Counted from the first letter of the stretch, positions 1 through 12,805 are shown. The stretch: DNA of 29,480 bases from Paulinella micropora (GCA_009731375.1 BJOX01000025.1:430225-459704); one strand, 5' to 3'. Made by a program: numbers and translations. The notes: generated from the sequence alone by a model not told the origin.

Positions 1-119
1 CACACCATCCCCTAATTCTCTGTCTGTCGACAGATGGCACCCATTTCAAAAAATCAAGCCCAAGAGAGGGTCAGTGACACCTCAAGTGGCCTTGGTTCAT
101 TCCGTAGAGTAAGTGATAA
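1..119 (-). repeat. Family A dispersed repeat, terminal fragment
   Basis: This matches the reverse complement of the segment at about 9,000-9,110 and the end of the copy at 23,553-23,652. Shared landmarks are CTGTCGACAGATGGCACCC and GTGACACCTCAAGTGGCC. The fragment starts at the window edge, so the rest of the unit probably lies upstream. It ends in a short junction related to the one at 8,989-9,020 and then runs into GATA repeats. No coding potential is recognised. Confidence 0.85.
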
Positions 120-123
120 GATC

Positions 124-164
<41 letters not shown>

Positions 165-165
165 G

Positions 166-204
<39 letters not shown>

Positions 205-237
205 GTAGATAGGTAGATAGGTAGATAGGTAGATAGG

Positions 238-278
<41 letters not shown>
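120..278. repeat. (GATA)n microsatellite with GGTA interruptions
   Basis: Near-perfect tetranucleotide array of about 160 bp. GATA is interrupted by blocks of GGTA. It sits directly at the end of a family A fragment, as the array at 23,656 does. Confidence 0.97.
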
Positions 279-306
279 GTTACCATTCTTGGCTCCGGTG
301 ACTAGC

Positions 307-695
307 AGATTCATACGAGCACCTTTTCATACATACATACATACATACATACATACATACGTACATACATACATAGATACATACATAGATACATACATAC
401 ATACATACGTACGTACGTACGTACGTACGTACGTACATACATACATACATACATACATACATACATACATACATACATGCATGCATACATACATACATAC
501 ATACATACAAGATTCATACGAGCGCCTTGTCATACATACATACATACATACATACATACATACATACATACACACATACATTCATGCATACATACATACA
601 TAAATACATACATACATACATACATACATACATGCATACATGCATGCATACATACATACATACATACATACGCATACACATACTCACATGTATGC
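307..695. repeat. (ATAC)n array with ACGT blocks and a two-copy cassette
   Basis: ATAC repeats with embedded ACGT and GCAT variants. A cassette starting AGATTCATACGAGC occurs twice, at about 307-330 and 510-532, each time followed by ATAC. The long open frames here read only periodic Y/I/H/T residues and are not genes. Confidence 0.95.
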
Positions 696-764
696 ATAGA
701 TACAAAACGAGACTATATATGTATGTATATGTACAATAGTATTATATGTGTGTGAAGATGTAAC

Positions 765-843
<79 letters not shown>

Positions 844-991
844 CATGTGTGTGTATATAATGTGTGTATATAACGTATACTATATATGTATTTATATGTA
901 CAACAGTATTATACGTGTGTGAAGATGTAACGTATATGTATGTATGCATGTATATACATATATATATATATATAGATATATATATATATAT

Positions 992-1022
<31 letters not shown>

Positions 1023-1285
1023 GCATGTGCGTGTACATAACGTGTGTATATAACGTATACTATATATGTATGTATATGTATAATATGTATAATAGTATTA
1101 TATGTGTGTGAAGATATAACGTAAATATGTATATATATATATATATATGTATGTATGCATGTGTGTGTATATAACGTGTGTATATGACGTATACTATATA
1201 TGTATGTATATGTATAATAGTATTATATGTGTGTGAAGATATAACGTATATATATGTATATATATGTGTATATTATATATATATG

Positions 1286-1322
<37 letters not shown>

Positions 1323-1370
1323 CTGTCTGTCTGTGTGTGTGTGTGTGTGTATTGGAGGGTGGGAAGGAGA
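696..1370. repeat. TA/TG tracts with a four-copy cassette
   Basis: A cassette containing AATAGTATTATATGTGTGTG and then GAAGAT(A/G)TAACGTA occurs at about 725-767, 891-937, 1,074-1,125 and 1,203-1,249. A second piece, ATAACGTATACTATATATG, lies between copies. The spacing of 128-181 bp suggests a tandem repeat whose TA and TG spacers vary in length. No gene is seen. Confidence 0.9.
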
Positions 1371-1377
1371 TAGACAA

Positions 1378-1443
<66 letters not shown>
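1371..1443. repeat. (GATA)n microsatellite
   Basis: About 18 uninterrupted GATA units, preceded by a short unique stretch after the TG tract. Confidence 0.97.
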
Positions 1444-1444
<1 letters not shown>

Positions 1445-1475
1445 TACTGACACCTCTGTGGAGAGCCCCGCACAC

Positions 1476-2864
<1,389 letters not shown>

Positions 2865-3442
2865 NNNNNNNNNNNNNNNNNNNNNNNNNNNNNNNNNNNN
2901 NNNNNNNNNNNNNNNNNNNNNNNNNNNNNNNNNNNNNNNNNNNNNNNNNNNNNNNNNNNNNNNNNNNNNNNNNNNNNNNNNNNNNNNNNNNNNNNNNNNN
3001 NNNNNNNNNNNNNNNNNNNNNNNNNNNNNNNNNNNNNNNNNNNNNNNNNNNNNNNNNNNNNNNNNNNNNNNNNNNNNNNNNNNNNNNNNNNNNNNNNNNN
3101 NNNNNNNNNNNNNNNNNNNNNNNNNNNNNNNNNNNNNNNNNNNNNNNNNNNNNNNNNNNNNNNNNNNNNNNNNNNNNNNNNNNNNNNNNNNNNNNNNNNN
3201 NNNNNNNNNNNNNNNNNNNNNNNNNNNNNNNNNNNNNNNNNNNNNNNNNNNNNNNNNNNNNNNNNNNNNNNNNNNNNNNNNNNNNNNNNNNNNNNNNNNN
3301 NNNNNNNNNNNNNNNNNNNNNNNNNNNNNNNNNNNNNNNNNNNNNNNNNNNNNNNNNNNNNNNNNNNNNNNNNNNNNNNNNNNNNNNNNNNNNNNNNNNN
3401 NNNNNNNNNNNNNNNNNNNNNNNNNNNNNNNNNNNNNNNNNN
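2865..3442. other. Assembly gap (N)
   Basis: 578 undetermined bases with GA tracts on both sides. It is probably an unresolved GA-rich stretch. Frames that cross it carry no information. Confidence 0.99.
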
Positions 3443-3532
<90 letters not shown>

Positions 3533-3608
3533 AAGAGAAGAGAAGATGTAAGGAATACCAGGAGAAACGATAGGGGTGCCTGATGGATCTACAGCTTGGT
3601 GAGCGGCG

Positions 3609-3664
<56 letters not shown>

Positions 3665-3702
3665 GTGCCTGATGAATCTACAGCTTGGTGAGGGGCGCCC
3701 TA

Positions 3703-3789
<87 letters not shown>

Positions 3790-3823
3790 ATGTATATATA
3801 TAATACACACATATTATATATAC

Positions 3824-3885
<62 letters not shown>

Positions 3886-3910
3886 TTATATATGGCGCAG
3901 GGCGCCCTAT
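3443..3910. repeat. GA tract, then TA tracts with a two-copy cassette
   Basis: After the GA tract (to about 3,545), a cassette AGGGGTGCCTGATG...GGCGCCC occurs at 3,572-3,612 and 3,661-3,701. Each copy is followed by a long TA run. A third, shorter relative (GGCGCAGGGCGCCCTATA) lies at about 3,893-3,912. GGGCGCC is itself near-palindromic. Confidence 0.9.
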
Positions 3911-4042
3911 ACATCCATGTATGATTGTTATGCATATATACATCTATACATATCGATCTATGTCCAGTATATATGCATATAAACCAGTGCATATGTATGA
4001 ATGCCATAACTGCAAAGTGTATTGAAACATATTTACATATAA

Positions 4043-4340
<298 letters not shown>

Positions 4341-4464
4341 TAAATGTGAATGATGTGTGTATGATGGCCAGCCTCTAGAAGTCAGTGGTCATCTTCATAC
4401 TTATCGGTCACCTCCACAAAATGTGGTCAGGTTACCGATAAAACTACATATGCGGCGCGCCAAA

Positions 4465-4527
4465 TTTGACGCGTTTTGCGGGCTCCCCGGCCCGGCCCGG
4501 CCCGGCTCGCCGGCAAAACACGTCAAA
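4465..4527. repeat. GC-rich hairpin with CCCGG repeats
   Basis: TTTGACGCGTTTTGC (4,465-4,479) pairs with GCAAAACACGTCAAA (4,513-4,527), 14 of 15 positions. The loop is GC-rich and includes a (CCCGG)n run and CTCGCCGG. It is a compositional island in AT-rich surroundings. Function unknown. Confidence 0.8.
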
Positions 4528-4674
4528 ACTTGTGGCTAGCCGCATTAATATATACTATCATCTGTGTAACCCAGCGAGAGGGAGGGGCAAGAAGCATTTG
4601 GCAATCCTCTCAGGCTCAGTCTAATACTAACCACCCCAGATTTCGGGTCTTGGGTGTGAAAGTGCCACCGCAGA

Positions 4675-4815
4675 CCAGGCTTTTGAGGCTTTCCAGGCTT
4701 TTCAGGCTTTTCAGGCTTTTCAGGCGTTTCAGGCGTTTCAGGCTTTCCAGGCTTTCCAGGCTTTTCAGGGTTTTTCAGGGTTTTCAGGCGTTTCAGGCTT
4801 TCCAGGCTTTTTCCA
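4675..4815. repeat. 9-bp minisatellite (AGGCTTTTC-type)
   Basis: About 14-15 tandem units of AGGCTTTTC, with variants AGGCGTTTC and AGGCTTTCC and some 10-bp units. The period is a multiple of three, so it gives a long open frame on each strand (plus: repeating R-L-F; minus: repeating E/G-K-P). I see no start context, splice site or unique flanking coding sequence, so I annotate it as a repeat. Confidence 0.85.
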
Positions 4816-4915
4816 GGCCGCAAAACCCAGAAAATGGCACCGGAAATCCGAAGTTCCAAGTGGTGGAAAACAACTCGCATTCACTCACACATTTACTCAC
4901 TCTGTTATGTATACT

Positions 4916-5142
4916 AAACTGCATATTACGAATATATATATATATGTATACATATACATATATATGTATATATACATATACATATACATAAATATATATA
5001 TATATATAATATATTATATATATATATATATTGACCTGTTTCCGTCGTTTGTGAAACTGATGTGTACGCTCCTCGAAGCCTTGTATCTATGTATACATAC
5101 TTAGGTTACTATGTGTACATACATAGGTTATGTTGTATCATG

Positions 5143-5204
<62 letters not shown>

Positions 5205-5245
5205 GATTATTATATTATCATTATCATCATCATCATCATCATTGT

Positions 5246-5323
<78 letters not shown>

Positions 5324-5325
5324 TA
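4916..5325. repeat. TA, TTA, ATC and TTTA microsatellites
   Basis: TA-rich to about 5,030; a short unique stretch (5,031-5,138) with a two-copy ACATACTTAGGTTA-like piece; then (TTA)n to about 5,205, (ATC)n to 5,245, TA, and (TTTA)n from 5,271 to 5,323. No gene is seen. Confidence 0.95.
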
Positions 5326-5397
5326 TGTATGTGTGCGTGTGCGTGTGTGTGTGTGTACTGGTGTACGCAATCCTTGCCGTTTTGTATCTATACATAG

Positions 5398-5681
5398 ATA
5401 CATACATACATACATACATACAGACAGACAGACAGACAAACAAACAGACAGACAGACAGACAGACAAATACATGCATACAAATGCATACATATATGCATA
5501 CATACATACATACATACATACAAACATACAAACATACAAACATACAAACATACAAAAATACAAACAAACAAACATACATACATACATACATACATACATA
5601 CATACATACATGCATACATGCATGCATACATACATACATACATACTAACTACATACACACACACATGCATGCATGCACACA

Positions 5682-5713
<32 letters not shown>

Positions 5714-5744
5714 CTCATACATGCATACATACATACATACATAC

Positions 5745-5781
<37 letters not shown>

Positions 5782-5782
5782 G

Positions 5783-5831
<49 letters not shown>

Positions 5832-5980
5832 TTATATACATACATACATACATACACACATACATACATACATATATACATACATACATACCTTTTTCCT
5901 TTTTTTGCCTAATTTTTTCTCTGCCACTTGTTCGCCGTCCATGCTACATACATACATACATACATACATACATACAAAAA
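5398..5980. repeat. ATAC/GACA/AACA compound microsatellite
   Basis: ATAC arrays with blocks of GACA, AAAC, GCAT, CA and TA. A non-repetitive island of about 50 bp, pyrimidine-rich and then GTTCGCCGTCC, sits at about 5,892-5,943. Open frames are periodic only. Confidence 0.95.
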
Positions 5981-6177
5981 AATGATCACAATCGGCAAAA
6001 ATATCTGGCCAGAGGTGTGGTGTGTACGGCTGCTGCGGTTGCGGTGGCTGCGGTTGCGTTGGCTGCGGTTGCGGTGGCGCGCCGGCCGGGCCAGCAGCGG
6101 ACTGGTCCGAACGGTCCAGCTCCCACAAGAACACACTTCCGTCCTATCGACACAATAAACGAAATATTATGACAAGA
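5981..6177. repeat. GC-rich island with GGCTGCGGTTGCGG repeats
   Basis: A short imperfect tandem of GGCTGCGGTTGCGGT-type units (about 6,028-6,077) leads into a GC-rich unique stretch with GGCGCGCCGGCCGG and then GGTCCGAACGGTCC, an imperfect inverted repeat. The base composition contrasts sharply with the flanking ATAC and poly-T. A plus frame reads G/C-rich residues followed by non-repetitive sequence. No domain is recognised, so coding status is open. Confidence 0.6.
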
Positions 6178-6181
6178 TGTT

Positions 6182-6226
<45 letters not shown>

Positions 6227-7015
6227 NNNNNNNNNNNNNNNNNNNNNNNNNNNNNNNNNNNNNNNNNNNNNNNNNNNNNNNNNNNNNNNNNNNNNNNNNN
6301 NNNNNNNNNNNNNNNNNNNNNNNNNNNNNNNNNNNNNNNNNNNNNNNNNNNNNNNNNNNNNNNNNNNNNNNNNNNNNNNNNNNNNNNNNNNNNNNNNNNN
6401 NNNNNNNNNNNNNNNNNNNNNNNNNNNNNNNNNNNNNNNNNNNNNNNNNNNNNNNNNNNNNNNNNNNNNNNNNNNNNNNNNNNNNNNNNNNNNNNNNNNN
6501 NNNNNNNNNNNNNNNNNNNNNNNNNNNNNNNNNNNNNNNNNNNNNNNNNNNNNNNNNNNNNNNNNNNNNNNNNNNNNNNNNNNNNNNNNNNNNNNNNNNN
6601 NNNNNNNNNNNNNNNNNNNNNNNNNNNNNNNNNNNNNNNNNNNNNNNNNNNNNNNNNNNNNNNNNNNNNNNNNNNNNNNNNNNNNNNNNNNNNNNNNNNN
6701 NNNNNNNNNNNNNNNNNNNNNNNNNNNNNNNNNNNNNNNNNNNNNNNNNNNNNNNNNNNNNNNNNNNNNNNNNNNNNNNNNNNNNNNNNNNNNNNNNNNN
6801 NNNNNNNNNNNNNNNNNNNNNNNNNNNNNNNNNNNNNNNNNNNNNNNNNNNNNNNNNNNNNNNNNNNNNNNNNNNNNNNNNNNNNNNNNNNNNNNNNNNN
6901 NNNNNNNNNNNNNNNNNNNNNNNNNNNNNNNNNNNNNNNNNNNNNNNNNNNNNNNNNNNNNNNNNNNNNNNNNNNNNNNNNNNNNNNNNNNNNNNNNNNN
7001 NNNNNNNNNNNNNNN
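6178..7015. other. Poly-T tract followed by an assembly gap
   Basis: About 48 nearly pure T, then N from 6,227 to 7,015 (789), then CT repeats. The poly-T could be the end of an inserted element lost in the gap, but nothing else supports that. Confidence 0.9.
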
Positions 7016-7051
<36 letters not shown>

Positions 7052-7055
7052 GGTG

Positions 7056-7110
<55 letters not shown>

Positions 7111-7113
<3 letters not shown>

Positions 7114-7321
7114 CTTTGACAAGGAATAGAGTTGAGGAGGCAGCTTGATGTCTGTCTGTCTCTTCTCTCTCTATCTCTCTCTCTCTCTCTCTCACTCTCT
7201 CTCTCTCTCTCTGACCTTTGACAAGGAATAGAGTTGAGGAGGCAGCTTGATGTCTCTGTGTCTCTCTCTCTCTCTCTCTCTGACCTTCGACAAGGAATAG
7301 AGTTGAGGAGGCAGCTTGATG

Positions 7322-7366
<45 letters not shown>

Positions 7367-7378
7367 TCCTTGTCAAAG

Positions 7379-7415
<37 letters not shown>

Positions 7416-7494
7416 CAAGCTGCCTCCTCAACTCTATTCCTTGTCGAAGGTCAGAGAGAGAGAGAGAGAGAGAGAGATCTCCTTGTCAAAGGTC

Positions 7495-7545
<51 letters not shown>

Positions 7546-7583
7546 CATCAAGCTGCCTCCTCAGAGTTGAGGAGGTAGCTTGA

Positions 7584-7651
<68 letters not shown>

Positions 7652-7688
7652 CTTCGACAAGGAATAGAGTTGAGGAGGCAGCTTGATG

Positions 7689-7744
<56 letters not shown>

Positions 7745-7859
7745 ACCTTTGGAAAGGAATAGAGTTGAAGAGGCAGCTTGATGTCTCTCTCTCTATATAT
7801 ATATCTCTCTCTCTCTCAATGACCTTTGACAAGGAATAGAGTTGAGGAGGCAGCTTGAT
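7111..7859. repeat. 42-bp cassette reiterated in both orientations within CT/GA tracts
   Basis: The cassette runs from GACCTTTGACAAGGAATAG to GGCAGCTTGATGTC. Direct copies lie at 7,111, 7,213, 7,282, 7,649, 7,746 (diverged) and 7,821 (end truncated). Inverted copies lie at 7,363-7,381 (half), 7,411-7,452 and 7,481-7,494 (short). A palindrome at 7,544-7,587 is made of two head-to-head half-copies. CT spacers accompany direct copies and GA spacers accompany inverted ones, so the spacer is inverted along with the cassette. Confidence 0.93.
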
Positions 7860-8027
7860 CCTCGCCTCAACCTCTTGTACCTCTACAACAATAAACTTAT
7901 GTATGTATATATGTATGTATGTATGTATGTATGCATGTATGTATGTATGTATGTATGTATGTATGTATGTATGTTATGTGTGTATGTATGTATGTGTGTA
8001 AGTATGTACGTACGGACGTATGTATGC

Positions 8028-8060
<33 letters not shown>

Positions 8061-8168
8061 TGTATGTATGTATGTATGTATGTATGTATGTATGTATGTA
8101 TATACGTATGTATGTATGTATGTATGTATGTATGTATGTATGTATGTATGTATATATGTATGTATGTT
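7860..8168. repeat. (GTAT)n microsatellite
   Basis: After about 40 bp of unique sequence, GTAT repeats run for about 270 bp with GCAT, GTGT and ACGT variants. Confidence 0.97.
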
Positions 8169-8217
8169 CAGTTGGATAGGTAGGCAGATAAAATCGATCG
8201 ATCGATCGATAGATAGA

Positions 8218-8296
<79 letters not shown>

Positions 8297-8372
8297 GTAG
8301 GTAGGTAGGTAGGCAGATAAAAGGGGTCTTGCGTTTTTGTTCAAGAGAGAAAAAGGTAACTATCTATCTATG

Positions 8373-8450
<78 letters not shown>

Positions 8451-8655
8451 CCTACCTACCTACCTATCTACGTACCTACCTACCTACACCTATCTATCTA
8501 TCTATCTATCTATCGATCTATCTATCGATCGATCGATCGATCGATCGATCGATCAATCGATCAATCGATCTATCGATCTATCGACCTATCGACCTATCGA
8601 CCTATCGACCTATCGATCTATCGATCTATCGATCTATCGATTTATCGATCTATCG

Positions 8656-8732
<77 letters not shown>

Positions 8733-8771
8733 CCTACCTACCTACCTACCTACCTATCTATCTATCTATCC

Positions 8772-8848
<77 letters not shown>

Positions 8849-8849
8849 G

Positions 8850-8914
<65 letters not shown>

Positions 8915-8928
8915 TTATCTATCTATCT
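8169..8928. repeat. GATA array then TATC array (inverted microsatellites)
   Basis: GATA repeats with a GACA block and a terminal GGTA block occupy about 8,200-8,316. A short spacer contains TCTTGCGTTTTTGTTCAAGAGAG, broken here as TCTTGCGTTTTT and CAAGAGAG, a diverged relative of the cassettes at 9,728-10,345. Then TATC repeats with CCTA and ATCG blocks run to 8,928. The two arrays are mutually complementary and could fold into a large hairpin. Confidence 0.95.
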
Positions 8929-9535
8929 AGACTTCCTTGGTTGACGAAATCAGAAGCTCCTTTTTTCTGACATTAGTCGATATTTCATCAGTTGATCTCA
9001 TCACTTACTCCACGAAGTGAACCAAGGCCACTTGAGGTGTCACTGACCCTCCCTTGGGCTTGGTTTTTTTGAAATGGGTGCCATCTGTCGACAGACAGAG
9101 AATTAGGGGATGGTGTGGGTGTGCTGGGCCCGTGGTGGGGTGCCTTATGTGTGCCTAGCCATACGCCTATAAGTCACATGCCGAAATAGCGACGGGAAGC
9201 ACAATCCTGTTCCCTCAGGGTGCCCTTTCTCGCTTGTTGAGCCCGGAATAAAACCCACAGTGCTCTGTCGGTTTATACTAGACTGTCGAACAGTCTCGAA
9301 ACTCCATCTGCTTACTGGGTCCTCTGTAATGGAGGTGGGAGCTCGTTCTGCAAGGGGCGCTTATGGAACGAGCCCTGGCCCCGCCTGGTACTAGGGAGGT
9401 TTGGTATCGCCTGTATCAGTCCCTTCCGTGCAAACATCACGGCTTAGCTGGGCATCGGGTTAATACTTTACCCACAGACTTCCTTGGTTGACGAAATCAG
9501 AAACTTCTTTTTTCTGACATTAGTCGATATCTCAT
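8929..9535 (+). repeat. Family A dispersed repeat, most complete copy
   Basis: A segment of about 60 bp starting AGACTTCCTTGGTTGACG opens the unit at 8,929 and recurs at its far end (9,477-9,535), giving a repeat period of about 548 bp. The copy at 23,060-23,652 has the same sequence inverted and circularly permuted relative to this one, and 1-119 and 15,109-15,353 are fragments. This pattern fits pieces of a tandem satellite whose monomer junction is a GATA insertion site. A perfect hairpin AGACTGT/ACAGTCT lies at 9,280-9,296. No convincing ORF, pol III boxes or LTR hallmarks (primer-binding site, polypurine tract) were found. Confidence 0.9.
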
Positions 9536-9593
9536 CTATCTATCTATCCATCTATCCATCTATCCATTTATCTACCTATATATCTATCTATCC

Positions 9594-9644
<51 letters not shown>

Positions 9645-9727
9645 CATCTATCCATCTATCCATTTATCTACCTATCTATCTATCTATCTATCTACCTATC
9701 TATCTGCCTATCTACCTATCTATCTAT
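9536..9727. repeat. (TATC)n microsatellite with CATC and CCTA blocks
   Basis: Directly continues from the CATC end of the family A unit. A block of CCATCTATCCATTTATCTACC recurs; its pieces CCATCTATCC and ATTTATCTACC are visible twice. Confidence 0.95.
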
Positions 9728-9808
9728 ATGACCAATATCTTGCGTTTGTGTGACAGAGAGGAAAAAGGCGGATACAAAGATAGGTAGATAGGTAGGTAGG
9801 TAGGTATG

Positions 9809-9855
<47 letters not shown>

Positions 9856-9928
9856 GTAGGTAGGTAGGTAGGTAGGTAGGTAGGTAGGTAGGTAGGTAGG
9901 TAGGTAGGTAGGTAGGTAGGTAGGTAGG

Positions 9929-9974
<46 letters not shown>

Positions 9975-10055
9975 TGACCAATATCTTGCGTTTGTGTGCT
10001 AGAGAGGAAAAAGGGCGGATACAAAGATAGGTAGGTAGGTAGGTAGGTAGGTAGG

Positions 10056-10137
<82 letters not shown>

Positions 10138-10234
10138 TCTGTCTATGTGACCAATATCTTGCGTTTGTGTGCTAGGGAGGAAAAAGGCGGATACAAAGAT
10201 AGGTAGATAGGTAGGTAGGTAGGTAGATAGATAA

Positions 10235-10267
<33 letters not shown>

Positions 10268-10345
10268 CAGATAGATAGATAGATAGATAGATAGATATGA
10301 CCAATTTCTTGTGTTTGTGTTCCAGAGAGGAAGAAGGCGGATACA
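9728..10345. repeat. Four-copy cassette within GATA/GGTA arrays
   Basis: A cassette of about 53 bp, ATGACCAATATCTTGCG ... AAAAAGGCGGATACAAAG, occurs at about 9,728, 9,974, 10,147 and 10,296. Between copies are GGTA and GATA arrays of 100-190 bp. The last copy is the most diverged (AATTTCTTGTG). A related shorter piece lies at 8,328-8,356. Confidence 0.92.
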
Positions 10346-10347
10346 AT

Positions 10348-10500
10348 GTCGGATCGATGGCCTATATGTATGATATATTACAGAAATGCATGAAACAAGG
10401 TCGGATCGATGGCCTATATGTATGATATATTACTAGTATGCATGATACAAGGTCGGATCGATGGCCTATCGTACATGTATGATATATAATAGAATGAAAT
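10348..10500. repeat. Three-copy 52-bp tandem repeat
   Basis: Units begin GGTCGGATCGATGGCCTAT at about 10,348, 10,399 and 10,451 and continue with TGTATGATATATTA. They follow each other with no SSR spacer, unlike the other cassette families here. Confidence 0.92.
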
Positions 10501-10608
10501 TGAAAGATTGAAAGGGAAAAAAATTGCGAGGAGGATAGAGGAACACGGAAGGGGATGAAGAGAGATAGATAGGTATAGATGTACATAGGTATGCATCTTT
10601 TGGAATAT

Positions 10609-10645
<37 letters not shown>

Positions 10646-10664
10646 AGGGAGGGAGGGAGGGAGG

Positions 10665-10707
<43 letters not shown>

Positions 10708-10728
10708 CACACACACACACACACACAA
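10501..10728. repeat. Unique stretch, then GA/GGGA and CA microsatellites
   Basis: About 110 bp of unique purine-rich sequence includes GGAAGGGGATGAAGAGAGA, which also ends the cassette at 11,939-11,956. Then GA, GGGA and GA tracts follow, and a CA tract that runs into N. Confidence 0.9.
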
Positions 10729-11565
10729 NNNNNNNNNNNNNNNNNNNNNNNNNNNNNNNNNNNNNNNNNNNNNNNNNNNNNNNNNNNNNNNNNNNNNNNN
10801 NNNNNNNNNNNNNNNNNNNNNNNNNNNNNNNNNNNNNNNNNNNNNNNNNNNNNNNNNNNNNNNNNNNNNNNNNNNNNNNNNNNNNNNNNNNNNNNNNNNN
10901 NNNNNNNNNNNNNNNNNNNNNNNNNNNNNNNNNNNNNNNNNNNNNNNNNNNNNNNNNNNNNNNNNNNNNNNNNNNNNNNNNNNNNNNNNNNNNNNNNNNN
11001 NNNNNNNNNNNNNNNNNNNNNNNNNNNNNNNNNNNNNNNNNNNNNNNNNNNNNNNNNNNNNNNNNNNNNNNNNNNNNNNNNNNNNNNNNNNNNNNNNNNN
11101 NNNNNNNNNNNNNNNNNNNNNNNNNNNNNNNNNNNNNNNNNNNNNNNNNNNNNNNNNNNNNNNNNNNNNNNNNNNNNNNNNNNNNNNNNNNNNNNNNNNN
11201 NNNNNNNNNNNNNNNNNNNNNNNNNNNNNNNNNNNNNNNNNNNNNNNNNNNNNNNNNNNNNNNNNNNNNNNNNNNNNNNNNNNNNNNNNNNNNNNNNNNN
11301 NNNNNNNNNNNNNNNNNNNNNNNNNNNNNNNNNNNNNNNNNNNNNNNNNNNNNNNNNNNNNNNNNNNNNNNNNNNNNNNNNNNNNNNNNNNNNNNNNNNN
11401 NNNNNNNNNNNNNNNNNNNNNNNNNNNNNNNNNNNNNNNNNNNNNNNNNNNNNNNNNNNNNNNNNNNNNNNNNNNNNNNNNNNNNNNNNNNNNNNNNNNN
11501 NNNNNNNNNNNNNNNNNNNNNNNNNNNNNNNNNNNNNNNNNNNNNNNNNNNNNNNNNNNNNNNNN
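10729..11565. other. Assembly gap (N)
   Basis: 837 undetermined bases between a CA tract and a GA tract. Confidence 0.99.
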
Positions 11566-11628
<63 letters not shown>

Positions 11629-11681
11629 TGCTAAGAGGAGGGGAGAGCATCCTGGAAGAGGATGGAAAGATAGATAGAGCA

Positions 11682-11718
<37 letters not shown>

Positions 11719-11719
11719 T

Positions 11720-11786
<67 letters not shown>

Positions 11787-11836
11787 GAGAGAGAGAGACC
11801 TGCTAAGAGGAGGGGAGAGAATCCTGGAAGAGGATG

Positions 11837-11915
<79 letters not shown>

Positions 11916-11960
11916 TAAGAGGAGGGGAGAGAATCCTGGAAGGGGATGAAGAGAGACGAT
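11566..11960. repeat. Three-copy cassette within GA tracts
   Basis: The cassette CCTGCTAAGAGGAGGGGAG ... ATCCTGGAAG begins at 11,627, 11,799 and 11,911. GA tracts, and a GATA tract before the third copy, separate the copies. The third ends in AGGGGATGAAGAGAGA, linking it to the sequence at 10,543-10,560 across the gap. Confidence 0.92.
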
Positions 11961-12041
11961 CCATAATATCATATCCTTACCCCCCGTCAGAATGAAACTG
12001 ACAAGACATGGACATACACATATAACTCACATATGTATGTG

Positions 12042-12045
12042 TGAA

Positions 12046-12116
<71 letters not shown>

Positions 12117-12470
12117 ATTAATTAATATAATAAAAATAAATAAATAAATAAATAAATATAAATAAATAAATAGATAAATAAATAAATAAATAAATAAATA
12201 CTTAAATGGAATAAATGGAATAAAATAAAATAAAATGAAATGAAATAAAATAAAATAAAATAAAATAAAATAAAAATAAACAAACAAACAAACAAACAAA
12301 AACAAACAAACACAAACAAAGAAAAACACATACACACACACACACATACACACAACAAACAAACAAACAAGCAAACACAAAAAAAGAAACACAAGAAAAC
12401 AAATACAAAAACTAACCAAAAAAAACAAACACAAAAACTAAATACAAAGTACAGATATGCTAGCAGTACA
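12042..12470. repeat. TAAA, TAAAA, AAAC and CA microsatellites
   Basis: (AAAT)n from about 12,042 to 12,200, then (AAAAT)n to about 12,285, then AAAC-rich sequence to about 12,440. The region is strongly A-rich on the plus strand. A short unique island (11,960-12,041) precedes it. Confidence 0.95.
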
Positions 12471-12635
12471 TACGTACGTATGTATGTGTGTATGTATGTA
12501 TGGTACGTATGTATGTATGTATGTATGTATGTATGTATGTATGTATGCATGTATGTATGTATGTATGTATTATGTATGTATGTATGTATGTATGTATGTA
12601 TGCCAAGCAAGGCTCGAAGCATCGCACCTATTTAT
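12471..12635. repeat. (GTAT)n microsatellite with short unique island
   Basis: GTAT repeats to about 12,602, then CCAAGCAAGGCTCGAAGCA and a short run of (ATGTT)n-like units. Confidence 0.95.
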
Positions 12636-12735
12636 GTATGTTATGTATGTTATGTATGTTATGTATGTTATGTATATGCATATGCATATGCATATGTACA
12701 TGTACATGTACATGTACATGTACATGTACATGTAC

Positions 12736-12767
<32 letters not shown>

Positions 12768-12774
12768 GTATATG

Positions 12775-12805
<31 letters not shown>

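Noticed and set aside
4545-4880. Collagen-like or proline-rich protein (E/G-K-P repeats) on the minus strand
   Set aside because: The repeat is a DNA minisatellite with some 10-bp units; no Gly-X-Y pattern and no flanking coding sequence.
9247-9255. AATAAA as a polyadenylation signal in family A
   Set aside because: A lone hexamer with no ORF or transcript evidence upstream is not informative.
8929-9535. LTR retrotransposon remnant, because of ~60-bp direct terminal repeats
   Set aside because: No TG...CA ends, primer-binding site or polypurine tract were seen, and another copy is circularly permuted, which fits a tandem satellite better.
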